From NCBI RefSeq assembly GCF_000196015.1, contig NC_007974.2, positions 496,001-560,000 of the forward strand: DNA of 64,000 nucleotides, read 5' to 3'. Every line of letters begins with the position of its first letter. Within the stretch, counting starts at the first letter, position 1. Shown here piece by piece: positions 26,170-34,707 of this stretch. This stretch comes from Cupriavidus metallidurans CH34 (lineage in GTDB: Bacteria > Pseudomonadota > Gammaproteobacteria > Burkholderiales > Burkholderiaceae). The notes beneath the pieces were generated by a model. That model saw nothing but the letters and a program-made list of their open reading frames with translations. It did no database searches and was not told the DNA's origin. Position numbers and translations under genes: made by a program.

Positions 26170-27648
26170 ATGAAGCCTGACGCCAGACTGACCACCGGCC
26201 CGATCGGCCGCACGCTGCTGATGTTCTCGCTGCCGGTGCTTGGCAGCAACATCCTGCAGTCGCTCAACGCCTCGATCAATTCGGTCTGGGTCGGCCGATA
26301 CCTTGGTGAGGCGGCGCTCACGGCCACGTCGAACGCCAACATCATTCTGTTTTTCCTGCTCGGCGTGGTGTTCGGGATCAGCATGGCCAATACGATCATG
26401 ATCGGCCAGGCAGTCGGCGGGCGTGACATCGAAGAGGCGCGACGCGTGGTGGGCACCAGCACCACGTTCTTCGTCGGTCTGTCGGTGCTGGCCGCCGTGC
26501 TGGGCTTTGTCTTCACGCCGCATATCCTGGCCGCGATGCATACGCCGGACGATGCCACGCCGCTGGCCATCATCTACCTGCGCATCATCTTCATCGCGCT
26601 GCCGTTCATGTACTTCTACAACTTCGTGATGATGACGCTGCGCGGCGCCGGTGACTCGCGCACGCCGTTCTACTTCATGTTGCTGTCGGTGGTGCTGGAC
26701 GTCGTGCTGAATCCCGTGCTGATCTTCGGGGTAGGCCCGATTCCCCCGCTCGGCATCGCGGGCTCGGCGCTCGCCACGCTGATTGCGCAACTGACCAGCC
26801 TGGCGGCGATGATCGGGTTGCTGTACCGGCGCCGGCACTTCCTGCTGCTGCACCGGGAGCAACTTGCGCTGCTCCGGCCGGACATGGCTATCCTGCGCGC
26901 GCTGGTGATGAAGGGGCTGCCGATGGGCCTGCAGATGGTGGTGATCTCGTCGTCGGCCATCGTGATGATGTCGCTGGTCAATACGTACGGCTCGCGGACG
27001 ACCGCGGCCTACGGTGTGGCATCGCAGCTCTGGACCTATGTGCAGATGCCGGCTCTGGCTGTTGGCGCCAGTGTGTCATCGATGGTTGCGCAGAACGTAG
27101 GGGCGGGATTGTGGGTGCGTGTGGCGCGTGTCACGCAGGTTGGCATGCTCTTCAACATGTTGATGACCGGCGCGCTGGTGGCGCTGGTCTATGTATTCAA
27201 TCGTCACTCGCTTGGTCTGTTCCTGGGGGAGGACAGCGTCGCGATCGAGATTGCTCAGCACATCAACAACGTGGTGCTGTGGTCGTTCATCCTGTTCGGC
27301 TTCACCATTGTCGTGTTCGGCGCCGTGCGCGCCACGGGCGCCGTCATGGCGCCGCTGGTCATTCTGTTCGTGTCGATGTGGCTGATCCGGCTGCCGTTCG
27401 CGTGGCTGCTCGGCCCGCACATCGGCGCCGAATCGATCTGGTGGAGCTTCCCGCTCGGCTCGGTGGTGTCGGTGCTGCTTTCGTTTGGCTACTACCGATA
27501 TGGCAATTGGCGCCGCAGCCATATCCTGCCGGTCGCGCCACATCCGGAAGCGGTGGGGAATGCACCCGATACCAGCATGGGTGTGCCATGCGAGGATGCC
27601 GATGCGGGCGCGGAAGCCGATGAGGGAGTCGCACGACAACCTTCCTAA
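26170..27648 (+). CDS. MATE-family multidrug/metabolite exporter
   Basis: A 492-residue membrane protein with two homologous six-helix halves, as in the MATE family of Na+ or H+ antiporters. Characteristic segments are GRTLLMFSLPVLGSNILQSL at the start, the VWVGRYLGEAALTA loop, MMTLRGAGDSRTPFY and the second-half KGLPMGLQMVVISSSAIV. The C-terminal 40 residues are hydrophilic. Such exporters expel cationic drugs or dyes. The ribosome site before ATG 26170 is weak. It is divergent from the dehydrogenase gene and has no linked regulator. Confidence 0.92.
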   Translation: MKPDARLTTGPIGRTLLMFSLPVLGSNILQSLNASINSVWVGRYLGEAALTATSNANIILFFLLGVVFGISMANTIMIGQAVGGRDIEEARRVVGTSTTFFVGLSVLAAVLGFVFTPHILAAMHTPDDATPLAIIYLRIIFIALPFMYFYNFVMMTLRGAGDSRTPFYFMLLSVVLDVVLNPVLIFGVGPIPPLGIAGSALATLIAQLTSLAAMIGLLYRRRHFLLLHREQLALLRPDMAILRALVMKGLPMGLQMVVISSSAIVMMSLVNTYGSRTTAAYGVASQLWTYVQMPALAVGASVSSMVAQNVGAGLWVRVARVTQVGMLFNMLMTGALVALVYVFNRHSLGLFLGEDSVAIEIAQHINNVVLWSFILFGFTIVVFGAVRATGAVMAPLVILFVSMWLIRLPFAWLLGPHIGAESIWWSFPLGSVVSVLLSFGYYRYGNWRRSHILPVAPHPEAVGNAPDTSMGVPCEDADAGAEADEGVARQPS

Positions 27649-28061
27649 TGCATCCAGACAGGTTTCTGAATGTATGGATGAGAGACATTTGATCGCGTCG
27701 CTTACGCACCGCCCGGCGGTGTAAGCAAGTCGAAAGCTGCGCGGCATCCTCTGCCGCGCAGTGCCGCGCCAATCCGCGTTCTTCCCTTTCAAACACCTTT
27801 CCACGTCGTCTTTCATTTAACTTTCAGTGGTGCATTCGGTTGCCCACTGAATACATCATAACGTGATGGAAATGAAAAATCGACGCGAGCGCTGAGGATT
27901 GGGGGATACCCTACACCCCAGACAAATGAAAGGAGCCTGAAAGTTCCCGACTCTACTGTTCGCTGCGATGAACGTGTCGAAGTTGATACGTTCGCCGTGG
28001 AGATGCCCCAGAGCCGGTGTGTCGCACGGTGCCGCAATTCACAACCTTGAGGAGAATCGTT
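27649..28061. other. Intergenic region upstream of tctB
   Basis: The 413 bases have no convincing gene. A hairpin at 27737-27761 probably ends the MATE message. The region 27825-27900 is AT-richer (ATACATCATAACGTGATGG) and is the likely place of the tctBA promoter. Confidence 0.5.
27737..27761 (+). terminator. Hairpin after the MATE gene
   Basis: CTGCGCGGCA pairs perfectly with TGCCGCGCAG around a five-base loop, 88 bases after the MATE stop. There is no T-run. Confidence 0.5.
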
Positions 28062-28523
28062 TTGCGCATACGCAGCCAAAAGGACTTTGCCTCCGGCCTG
28101 ATGTTTATTCTGGTCGGTCTGGGCTTTTCCTTCGTCGCGCGCGGCTACAGCATGGGGACGGCCGCCAAGATGGGCCCCGGTTACTTTCCGTTCCTGCTTG
28201 GCCTAGTACTGGCCATCCTGGGCGCGCTAGTGTTGATGGGGTCGTTGTCGTCGAAGGGTGAGGAAGATCAACTTGCCCGCTGGGATCTGAAGACGCTTCT
28301 GTGGATTCTCGGCTCCGTCGTGCTGTTCGGCCTGTTGCTCAAGCCGCTCGGCATGGTGCTGTCGGTGTTCGTGCTGGTGATGGTGTCGTCGATGGCCAGC
28401 CATGAGTTCAGCTGGAAGGGTGCCCTGCTCAACAGCGTGGTGCTCGTGCTGATCGCCCTGGGCGCCTTCGTGTACGGCATCAACCTGCAGATGCCGGTCT
28501 GGCCTGCCTTCATTACCGGCTAA
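28062..28523 (+). CDS. tctB: TctB, small membrane subunit of a tripartite tricarboxylate transporter
   Basis: A 153-residue protein with four membrane spans, typical of TctB. It begins at TTG 28062 with AGGAGA six bases upstream (first residues LRIRSQKDFASGLMFI); the longer frame from 28017 lacks a ribosome site. The KMGPGYFPFLLGLVLAILGA segment is a family hallmark. TctB works with TctA in the membrane and a periplasmic TctC/Bug protein. No tctC is adjacent. tctA follows after 13 bases. Confidence 0.88.
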   Translation: MRIRSQKDFASGLMFILVGLGFSFVARGYSMGTAAKMGPGYFPFLLGLVLAILGALVLMGSLSSKGEEDQLARWDLKTLLWILGSVVLFGLLLKPLGMVLSVFVLVMVSSMASHEFSWKGALLNSVVLVLIALGAFVYGINLQMPVWPAFITG

Positions 28524-28536
28524 GGAGTCGCCCGAA

Positions 28537-30039
28537 ATGGAATTGTTTGACCATCTTGCCCTGGGCTTCTCCACGGCATTGTCGCTGCAAAACCTCGCGT
28601 ACGCGTTCCTGGGCTGCGTGCTCGGGACGCTGATCGGCGTGCTTCCGGGCCTTGGGCCTCTGGCAACCATCGCCATGCTGCTGCCGGTGACGTACTCGCT
28701 GCCGCCGGTGGCCGCGCTGATCATGCTGGCCGGTATTTACTACGGTGCGCAGTATGGCGGTTCGACCACCGCTATTCTGGTGAACCTGCCGGGCGAATCG
28801 TCGTCGGTGGTGACCACGATCGACGGCTACCAGATGGCACGTCGTGGCCGCGCCGGTGTGGCGCTGGCTACTGCTGGCCTTGGTTCGTTCTTCGCTGGCT
28901 GCGTGGCCACGCTGATCCTGGCTGCGTTCGCTACACCGCTGTCGGAACTGGCGTTCAAGTTCGGTCCCGCCGAGTACTTCTCGCTGATGGTGCTGGGCCT
29001 GATCGGCGCCGTGGTGCTGGCTTCGGGCTCGCTGCCGAAGGCCGTGGCGATGATTGTGCTGGGTCTGCTGATGGGCCTGATCGGTACCGACGTGAACTCG
29101 GGCGCCGCGCGCTTCTCGTTCGACGTGCCTGAACTGACCGACGGCATCGACTTCGTGGCACTGGCCATGGGTATGTTCGGCTTCGCGGAAATCATCGCGA
29201 ACCTCGAGCAGAAGGAAGCCCGTGAGACGTTCACGAACAAGGTCACGAACCTGTGGCCGACCAAGGAAGACTTCAGGCGCATGATTCCGGCCGTGCTGCG
29301 TGGCACGGCGCTGGGTTCGGCACTGGGTATCCTGCCGGGTGGCGGTGCTGCGCTGGCTTCGTTTGCGGCCTACTCGCTGGAAAAGAAGACGTCGAAGTAC
29401 GCTCACGAGTTCGGCAAGGGTGCGATCGAAGGCGTGGCAGGTCCGGAATCGGCCAACAACGCCGCTGCCCAGACCTCGTTCATCCCGCTGCTGACGCTGG
29501 GCATTCCGCCCAACGCCGTGATGGCGCTGATGGTCGGTGCGATGACGATCCACAACATCCAGCCTGGTCCGCAGGTGATGAGCAGCAACCCTGCGCTGTT
29601 CTGGGGCCTGATCGCTTCGATGTGGATCGGCAACCTGATGCTGATCATCCTGAACCTGCCGATGATTGGCGTGTGGGTGAAGCTGCTGACCGTGCCGTAT
29701 CGCTTCCTCTACCCGGCGATTCTGGTCTTCTGCTGCATCGGCGTGTACTCGGTGAACAACCAGACGTTCGACGTGTTCATGGCTGCCGCTTTCGGCGTGA
29801 TCGGTTACCTGTTCCTGAAGCTGAAGTGCGAACCGGCACCGCTGCTGCTGGGCTTCGTGCTCGGACCGATGATGGAAGAGAACTTCCGCCGCTCGCTGCT
29901 GCTGTCGCGTGGTGACTTCACCGTGTTCGTGACGCGTCCGCTGTCGATGGGCCTGCTGATCGCCGCTGCCGCACTGGTGGCCGTGGTGGCACTGCCGTCG
30001 ATCAAGGCGAAGCGCGAAGAAGCGTTCCAGGAAGAGTAA
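28537..30039 (+). CDS. tctA: TctA, large membrane subunit of a tripartite tricarboxylate transporter
   Basis: A 500-residue membrane protein with about 12 spans. It carries the TctA signature GVLPGLGPLATIAMLLP and its repeat in the second half, GILPGGGAALASFAAYSLEK, plus YYGAQYGGSTTAILVNLPGE. It is the channel-forming subunit of a secondary, binding-protein-dependent carboxylate importer. Because the binding protein is missing here, it must recruit a Bug protein encoded elsewhere; the Bug gene at 53373-54359 is one candidate in this window. Codon use is markedly optimised, suggesting good expression. A strong terminator follows. Confidence 0.93.
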   Translation: MELFDHLALGFSTALSLQNLAYAFLGCVLGTLIGVLPGLGPLATIAMLLPVTYSLPPVAALIMLAGIYYGAQYGGSTTAILVNLPGESSSVVTTIDGYQMARRGRAGVALATAGLGSFFAGCVATLILAAFATPLSELAFKFGPAEYFSLMVLGLIGAVVLASGSLPKAVAMIVLGLLMGLIGTDVNSGAARFSFDVPELTDGIDFVALAMGMFGFAEIIANLEQKEARETFTNKVTNLWPTKEDFRRMIPAVLRGTALGSALGILPGGGAALASFAAYSLEKKTSKYAHEFGKGAIEGVAGPESANNAAAQTSFIPLLTLGIPPNAVMALMVGAMTIHNIQPGPQVMSSNPALFWGLIASMWIGNLMLIILNLPMIGVWVKLLTVPYRFLYPAILVFCCIGVYSVNNQTFDVFMAAAFGVIGYLFLKLKCEPAPLLLGFVLGPMMEENFRRSLLLSRGDFTVFVTRPLSMGLLIAAAALVAVVALPSIKAKREEAFQEE

Positions 30040-30051
30040 TTCTGACGACAA

Positions 30052-30072
30052 GCGCCGGCGTCACGCCGGCGC
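30052..30072 (+). terminator. GC-rich hairpin directly after tctA
   Basis: GCGCCGGCG pairs with CGCCGGCGC around TCA, about a dozen bases after the tctA stop. It precedes a second hairpin that has a T-rich tail. Confidence 0.5.
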
Positions 30073-30089
30073 GAACCGAGTAAGCTTTC

Positions 30090-30118
30090 GGGGGTGCCAA
30101 AAGCGCCCCCGTTTCTTT
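30090..30118 (+). terminator. Rho-independent terminator of the tctBA operon
   Basis: CGGGGGTGC and GCGCCCCCG form a nine-pair stem (one T-G pair) with loop CAAAA, followed by GTTTCTTT. Confidence 0.85.
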
Positions 30119-30210
30119 GATGCACTGAAAGGACTGCCCGACTGCGCTGCAGTCATGGGCTGCGCACGATGATTCGATTCTCCGCACCGCTAGTTGCGTT
30201 GCCTGCGCCC

Positions 30211-30510
30211 ATGAAAACGCCATCGCTCGATCGTATCGTTTCCAGGCTTTATATCCTCCGGCTTGTCCAGGCCAGTCCATCCACGGTATTCAACCTGATG
30301 GAGCGGCTGCGCGAGCGAGGCATCGACAAGAATATCCGCGCGCTGCGCCCAATCCTGCGTAGCCTGATGATGGCGCGATCCATTACCGCCGAACTTGTCG
30401 AGGGAAATGGCCGTGTCTACAGCATCACGGATGCCGGACGGGCCGAACTGGACGCCTACCTTGCACATCTCAACGTCCTTCAGGACGACATGAGCGAGAC
30501 AGCCGAATAG
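30211..30510 (+). CDS. Small PadR-like winged-helix regulator
   Basis: A 99-residue protein from ATG 30211 (an upstream ATG at 30169 would add 14 residues; neither has a clear ribosome site). It has a winged helix: RLYILRLVQASPSTVFNLMERLRERG, then the wing with ELVEGNGRVYSITDAGRAEL and a final helix DAYLAHLNVL. The pattern YSIT(D)AGRAEL is typical of PadR and related regulators, in which the last helix makes the dimer. Its target is unknown. The gene stands alone between tctA and the lipoprotein gene. Confidence 0.75.
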   Translation: MKTPSLDRIVSRLYILRLVQASPSTVFNLMERLRERGIDKNIRALRPILRSLMMARSITAELVEGNGRVYSITDAGRAELDAYLAHLNVLQDDMSETAE

Positions 30511-30520
30511 ACCAATGCAA

Positions 30521-30560
30521 ATGCCGGTACGTTGCCTGGAATGAGGCGCGGTACCGGCAT
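30521..30560 (+). terminator. Inverted repeat after the PadR-like gene
   Basis: ATGCCGGTAC at 30521-30530 is matched by GTACCGGCAT at 30551-30560, ten perfect pairs with a 20-base loop, beginning 11 bases after the stop. There is no T-run, so its role as terminator is uncertain. Confidence 0.45.
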
Positions 30561-30663
30561 CGTCATGCAAGCATTATCGGTATCAGGGATTCACGATCGA
30601 AGCATTCAACGATTCCGCTGGCTTCGTTCACGAGAGATGAGATGCGCGTCGGCGCGCAGTGTG

Positions 30664-30708
30664 AAAAAGCGCCGGTGCAGCGTCTTGTTGGAAACGCTGC
30701 ACCGGCGC
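30664..30708 (-). terminator. Rho-independent terminator of the StcE-like lipoprotein gene
   Basis: A 15-bp stem GCGCCGGTGCAGCGT with a ten-base loop. Read on the minus strand it is followed by TTTTT and lies 25 bases after the stop codon of the lipoprotein gene. Confidence 0.9.
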
Positions 30709-30732
30709 CGGGGTGGCAACTTTGCTAGTGCG

Positions 30733-33198
30733 TCAGAGCTTTTCGAATGCGGCGTTCAGCTTGACCCTGTCAACGATTCTGTCGCCGGCACTGCTGACGG
30801 CATGCACGTCGAGCAGCTTTACGGCGTCTGTCATTGTGTAGCGTCCGGCCGGCAACGCGGTGTTATCGTCGGCATGAACCCAGATACTGAGGCGCTGTAG
30901 TTTGTCCTTGAGCAATTCCGGCGCGGTCCAATAGTTCGCCGGGCTCAGGCGATAACCATCTGAGGTCGTATTGACGGCGCGCGAGGCTCGGAATACCACG
31001 ACGCGTTGATTGCCGTCCGGACCGTTCATCAGTACTTCAAGCCGCATCGGCGCGCCCTTGGGGTTCCCAACGGGAGTCGTCAGGCCGAGCGAAGGCCGCC
31101 CGGCGACGAAATACAGTTGCGACTCGTCATCCGGATGCCAGGCGATATCGATACTCTCTGTCTCGCATGTCTGAGTCGTGCATAGCTTGCTCACCATTGC
31201 CGTACGCGATTCTTGCAGGGAATCACCGCCCCGAGTCACGGGCGAAGGCATGGAGGCGGGTATCGTGATGGCCTGGGTAGACAGGAGTGTGTCAACGGAG
31301 GACAGCGCGTGGAAACTGTTTGCGGTGTACGGCAACTGCAAGCGGTACAAGGATACTTCGACAGGCTTGTCGGCAATCGGAAGGTTGAACGAGAAATAGT
31401 ATGCGCGGTCCTTGCCAGCCATTTCTTTCGGGATAATGAAGATTCGCTGGTTGCCATCAGCGTAGCGGACCCGTGCCGCGTACCTTGCCCCTCTGTAATT
31501 GTTGGAAGTAGTGCCGGCTTCTTCCATGACAAAGGTGTTCCCGCTGGCCGCGAACAACGGCGGGAAGAGCATGCTGGCGCCCGGATTCTCGCTGGATGTC
31601 AGCGAGCCGATCACGGTAACCACCGGAATGCCCATACGATCCGGTTTCAACTGCAACGCCGCACCTTCCCAGTCTGGCGCGACGGGAGCGAAAGTTCGAG
31701 TCGTGTTATCCCAACGATAGTAACCTGGGCTTCCAGCCACGGTCCGCAGGGTTGGCGTTGAATCCAGCCGCAGCTGGATCGCGCGCGTGTTGTAGTTTGT
31801 GTAAGGAGAGAAGCAGCTCTGACTGTCGGCAGGCTCTTTATCACCGTAGAACTGTGGATCAATCCGGCCTCGCGGCTTGTCTGACGACCGCATGGTAAAT
31901 CCATCGGTGGCCGCATACCATGTTCTGAATACACCGCGCGCGGTATCGAATGGCTGCGGGTGCGAGGCTGTCCATACGAGACCATCGGGATACTCGCTAC
32001 CGAACTTCCAGGGCTCCCCTCGAAAGACTGGGGACAAGCCTATGACGCTGCCTAGTGCCTCGTTCATCTGAGGGGCACACTCCCTGTTCCATTGCGTCTG
32101 AGCCCAGCCAGAGAAGGCGATATCAATGGGGAAGGCGTCCTGGAGATTTCCGTCGAGGTCCTTGTACCGTCCTTGGGAGAGGGTGGCGCCATAGGCAAGT
32201 GGCGACGACTGATTGAACATGGAGTAGACGTAGATGGCCTGCAAACCGCGTCCGGTGTTTGCCTTGTCCACCATGATGTTCGCGGCCCATGCAGTGTTGC
32301 TGGTTGGACTGATTCTAGGGGCCGGTATCTGCCTCAGTGAATCAAACCTCCTGGGGGGGGCCATCATGATGACGCTGTTCCAGCGTGCGGGCAGGTAGTC
32401 CACGACGGATATTCTGCTCACCGGCATGCGGGCGTGGATTTCGTCAGCGAGCTTGTCCGAATCGAGGGTATCGGCATTGGAATCAGCATCCTCCCAGAAC
32501 AATACCTTGGTTCGTGTGTATGTGAGTTCCGATGGACCCGCCAGTGGGGGGAGGCCATTCGTTATGCGATATGCGTAGATCCGTTTTTCATCGTGGCGCA
32601 CTTCGTCATAGCCAACGGCTAGCTGGACATCGGCCTTCATCCACCCGGTGGGCATTTGCGTGCTCCACGCTTGTGTGCTGTAGCGTGGCAAGGTGTCCTG
32701 GGTAATCCTGTCTTCGGCATAGCCAACCAGGCCGGCGGGTTTCTTCAGGCGGAGGCGCCCCATCGATACGCCGTTCAGCGTTGCTTCGACAAATACCTCT
32801 TGATCTTTGCTGATGGGGTTGGTTGGCGTAAACAGCAGGAGCGTGCTGCGGCCTTCGACCAGGCGTGGTGCGATGCGCGTTTCATTCTGCCTCACAACAC
32901 TGGTTTGCCCATATTCGACCGAGCCGGCCAACGCGAATGTCGTGCGTGGGTATTCAGGCGCTGGTGTCGGAGTCGGAGTCGGAGTCGGAGTCGGAGTCGG
33001 AGTCGGAGTCGGAGTCGGTTGCGCGCTGCTCGATGACGGGCTGCTGTCTCCACCGTCCCCACATCCGGCCATCGTCGCAAGGGCTAAAGCCGATGCCGCT
33101 GCAATGCGAAGGAGTTCCATGCGCGGCCGGCGAAGCATTGAGGCCCTGAAAACAGGTGACGCTGATGCGAAGTACTGTGAACGATGGTTGTTTGTCAT
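30733..33198 (-). CDS. Large lipoprotein related to StcE/TagA (M66) metalloproteases, zinc site lost
   Basis: An 821-residue protein from ATG 33198 (GAGGG upstream); an internal ATG (residue 27) would give a standard lipoprotein signal, MELLRIAAASALALA then TMAGC, with Cys46 lipidated. A Ser-rich and (Pro-Thr)9 tether follows. From about residue 90 the chain follows the StcE/TagA layout as I remember it: VEYGQTSVV near the start, HARMPVSRISVVDYLP, and GIPVVTVIGSLTSSENPGAS near residue 540. Where StcE has HExxHxxGxxH, this protein reads MNEALGSVIGLSPVF (residues 378-392), keeping the Glu and Gly-Leu but losing all zinc histidines. It is probably a surface binding protein, not a protease. The family link is by pattern; M66 enzymes cut mucin-type glycoproteins. 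Confidence 0.7.
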   Translation of the reverse strand: MTNNHRSQYFASASPVFRASMLRRPRMELLRIAAASALALATMAGCGDGGDSSPSSSSAQPTPTPTPTPTPTPTPTPTPAPEYPRTTFALAGSVEYGQTSVVRQNETRIAPRLVEGRSTLLLFTPTNPISKDQEVFVEATLNGVSMGRLRLKKPAGLVGYAEDRITQDTLPRYSTQAWSTQMPTGWMKADVQLAVGYDEVRHDEKRIYAYRITNGLPPLAGPSELTYTRTKVLFWEDADSNADTLDSDKLADEIHARMPVSRISVVDYLPARWNSVIMMAPPRRFDSLRQIPAPRISPTSNTAWAANIMVDKANTGRGLQAIYVYSMFNQSSPLAYGATLSQGRYKDLDGNLQDAFPIDIAFSGWAQTQWNRECAPQMNEALGSVIGLSPVFRGEPWKFGSEYPDGLVWTASHPQPFDTARGVFRTWYAATDGFTMRSSDKPRGRIDPQFYGDKEPADSQSCFSPYTNYNTRAIQLRLDSTPTLRTVAGSPGYYRWDNTTRTFAPVAPDWEGAALQLKPDRMGIPVVTVIGSLTSSENPGASMLFPPLFAASGNTFVMEEAGTTSNNYRGARYAARVRYADGNQRIFIIPKEMAGKDRAYYFSFNLPIADKPVEVSLYRLQLPYTANSFHALSSVDTLLSTQAITIPASMPSPVTRGGDSLQESRTAMVSKLCTTQTCETESIDIAWHPDDESQLYFVAGRPSLGLTTPVGNPKGAPMRLEVLMNGPDGNQRVVVFRASRAVNTTSDGYRLSPANYWTAPELLKDKLQRLSIWVHADDNTALPAGRYTMTDAVKLLDVHAVSSAGDRIVDRVKLNAAFEKL
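32966..33019 (-). repeat. Nine hexanucleotide repeats coding the Pro-Thr tether
   Basis: GTCGGA is repeated nine times on the plus strand (last copy ends in T), coding Pro-Thr pairs after the lipoprotein signal. Copy-number change by slippage keeps the reading frame and would change the length of the tether. Confidence 0.9.
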
Positions 33199-33676
33199 TT
33201 CAATGCCCTCGTGCATTTCGGTGTAAATAATAATGTTTTTGTCATTTATTATTTTCGATTAAATTCAATTGGTTGTTGAATCAATAATCTTAGCCGGATG
33301 CTAGATATTATTCTGGCGGTATTTCTTGCTCTGAGGCAAATAAATGTATTTCTGCGTTTTTAATGAAAATACTATTTATCTTGCGCATTAATTTTGATAT
33401 TGGCGCGCAAGAAAGAAGGCCGATTTTTGTGGATTGGGGCGCCTCGCATTTAAATGCGGAGCATAATATCGGGCAAGAAGGGGGTTGAAACTAAGAAATA
33501 TCCGGCACGGCATTGCGCCGGGCCATCTGCCGGGGGAATGAGGGCGATGGTTCCCAGACGCATCGGAATGCCGATGCGTATCAATGAGTTGACTTGTCGC
33601 GTCCCAGGCGAGGATCTACGTTGGCTTTGGCTGTGGAAACCAAAAACTGGATGCCCAGGAAACCGAAGATTCGGAA
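33199..33676. other. AT-rich intergenic region upstream of the lipoprotein gene
   Basis: The segment 33210-33440 is strongly AT-rich against a high-GC background, with runs such as TTTATTATTTTCGATTAAA. It holds an inverted repeat TCTTGCGC (33379-33386) / GCGCAAGA (33405-33412). No gene is convincing. It could hold the lipoprotein promoter and be a site for a nucleoid silencer such as an H-NS-like protein. Confidence 0.5.
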
Positions 33677-34684
33677 CTACGCCATCACTACCTGGTTTCG
33701 TCCATTACGCTTGGCCTGATAGAGGCCAGCATCGGCAGCCTCTATCAGCCGGCTGAAATCGGCATCGCCTCCCGGCACTATCACCGCGCCGCCGATACTG
33801 ACCGTGACAAATCCGCCAGTTGGGGAGCAGGCATGCGGAATGCGCAGCGTCTCGATCGCGCGCCTGACCTTCTCGGCCAGCAGTCGTGCGCCGCCGGGCG
33901 ATGTGGCCGGCAGGATCATCGAGAATTCCTCACCGCCGAAGCGCGCGGGCAGGTCCGCCGGGCGTGCGCAGTTCTCGCGGATCACGGCGGCCACGCGGCG
34001 CAGTACCTCGTCGCCCGCCACGTGGCCGTAGGTATCGTTGTAGCCCTTGAATGCATCGACGTCGATCATCAGTAGCGCGAGCTGGGTCTGTTCGCGCTGG
34101 GCGCGTTTCCATTCCGCGCCCAGGTACTCGTCGAAGTAGCGACGGTTCGACAGGGAGGTCAGTCCGTCGGAATTGGTTAGCCGCTGCAGTTCGAGATTGG
34201 TCTCAAGCAATTGCTGCTGGCTTTGGCGCAGCGCCCGATATGCCTCGTCACGTTGCAGCAGATTCAGGTAAGAGCGAGAGTGGTAGCGGATTCGCGCGAT
34301 CAACTCGATCGAATCCGGAAGCTTCACCAGATAGTCGTTGGCGCCGGCCGCGAAAGCCGCGCTCTTCATGGTGGGCTCTTCCTTCGTCGACAGCACGATG
34401 ATCGGAATATCGCGCGTGGTGGCGTTTTCGCGGTAGCGGCGCACCAACGTCAGCCCGTCGGTGCCGGGCATGACCAGATCCTGCAAGATCACGGTGGGCT
34501 TGGTGCGCTCGGCCACCGTCACGGCCTCTTCGGGCTGCGAGCAATAGTGGAAGTCGATATCGGACTCGCTGGCCAGCGCACGCCGGATAGCCTCGCCGAT
34601 GATGGCCTGGTCGTCGACCAGCAGCACCATTGCCGGGTATTCATGGGTGGCCGCCGCATCGGCCGAATTGAGTTGTCTGGGCAT
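33677..34684 (-). CDS. wspR: WspR response regulator diguanylate cyclase
   Basis: The 335-residue output of the Wsp system, which makes c-di-GMP when phosphorylated. The receiver domain (about residues 15-140) has LLVDDQA and the phosphoacceptor Asp in ILQDLVMPG, and the switch Lys in YLVKLPD. A linker helix ([19 protein letters not shown]) leads to the GGDEF domain with active site RFGGEEFSM. The inhibitory site RPAD lies five residues before GGEEF, so product feedback is expected. Many stretches are the same as I recall in Pseudomonas WspR. The ATG at 34684 has AGGAGG six bases upstream. It is the last gene of the operon. Confidence 0.96.
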   Translation of the reverse strand: MPRQLNSADAAATHEYPAMVLLVDDQAIIGEAIRRALASESDIDFHYCSQPEEAVTVAERTKPTVILQDLVMPGTDGLTLVRRYRENATTRDIPIIVLSTKEEPTMKSAAFAAGANDYLVKLPDSIELIARIRYHSRSYLNLLQRDEAYRALRQSQQQLLETNLELQRLTNSDGLTSLSNRRYFDEYLGAEWKRAQREQTQLALLMIDVDAFKGYNDTYGHVAGDEVLRRVAAVIRENCARPADLPARFGGEEFSMILPATSPGGARLLAEKVRRAIETLRIPHACSPTGGFVTVSIGGAVIVPGGDADFSRLIEAADAGLYQAKRNGRNQVVMA

Positions 34685-34707
34685 TATTCGCCTCCTGTTC
34701 TTTTCTT

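Noticed and set aside
28513..30051. A 512-residue minus-strand frame opposite tctA
   Set aside because: His/Gln/Arg-rich shadow of a membrane protein gene; no domain.
32966..33019. Regular short repeats that could suggest a CRISPR array
   Set aside because: The units are directly joined hexamers in a coding region without spacers; they code Pro-Thr pairs.
33454..33756. A 100-residue plus-strand frame before wspR
   Set aside because: It overlaps the end of wspR and has no domain or ribosome site.
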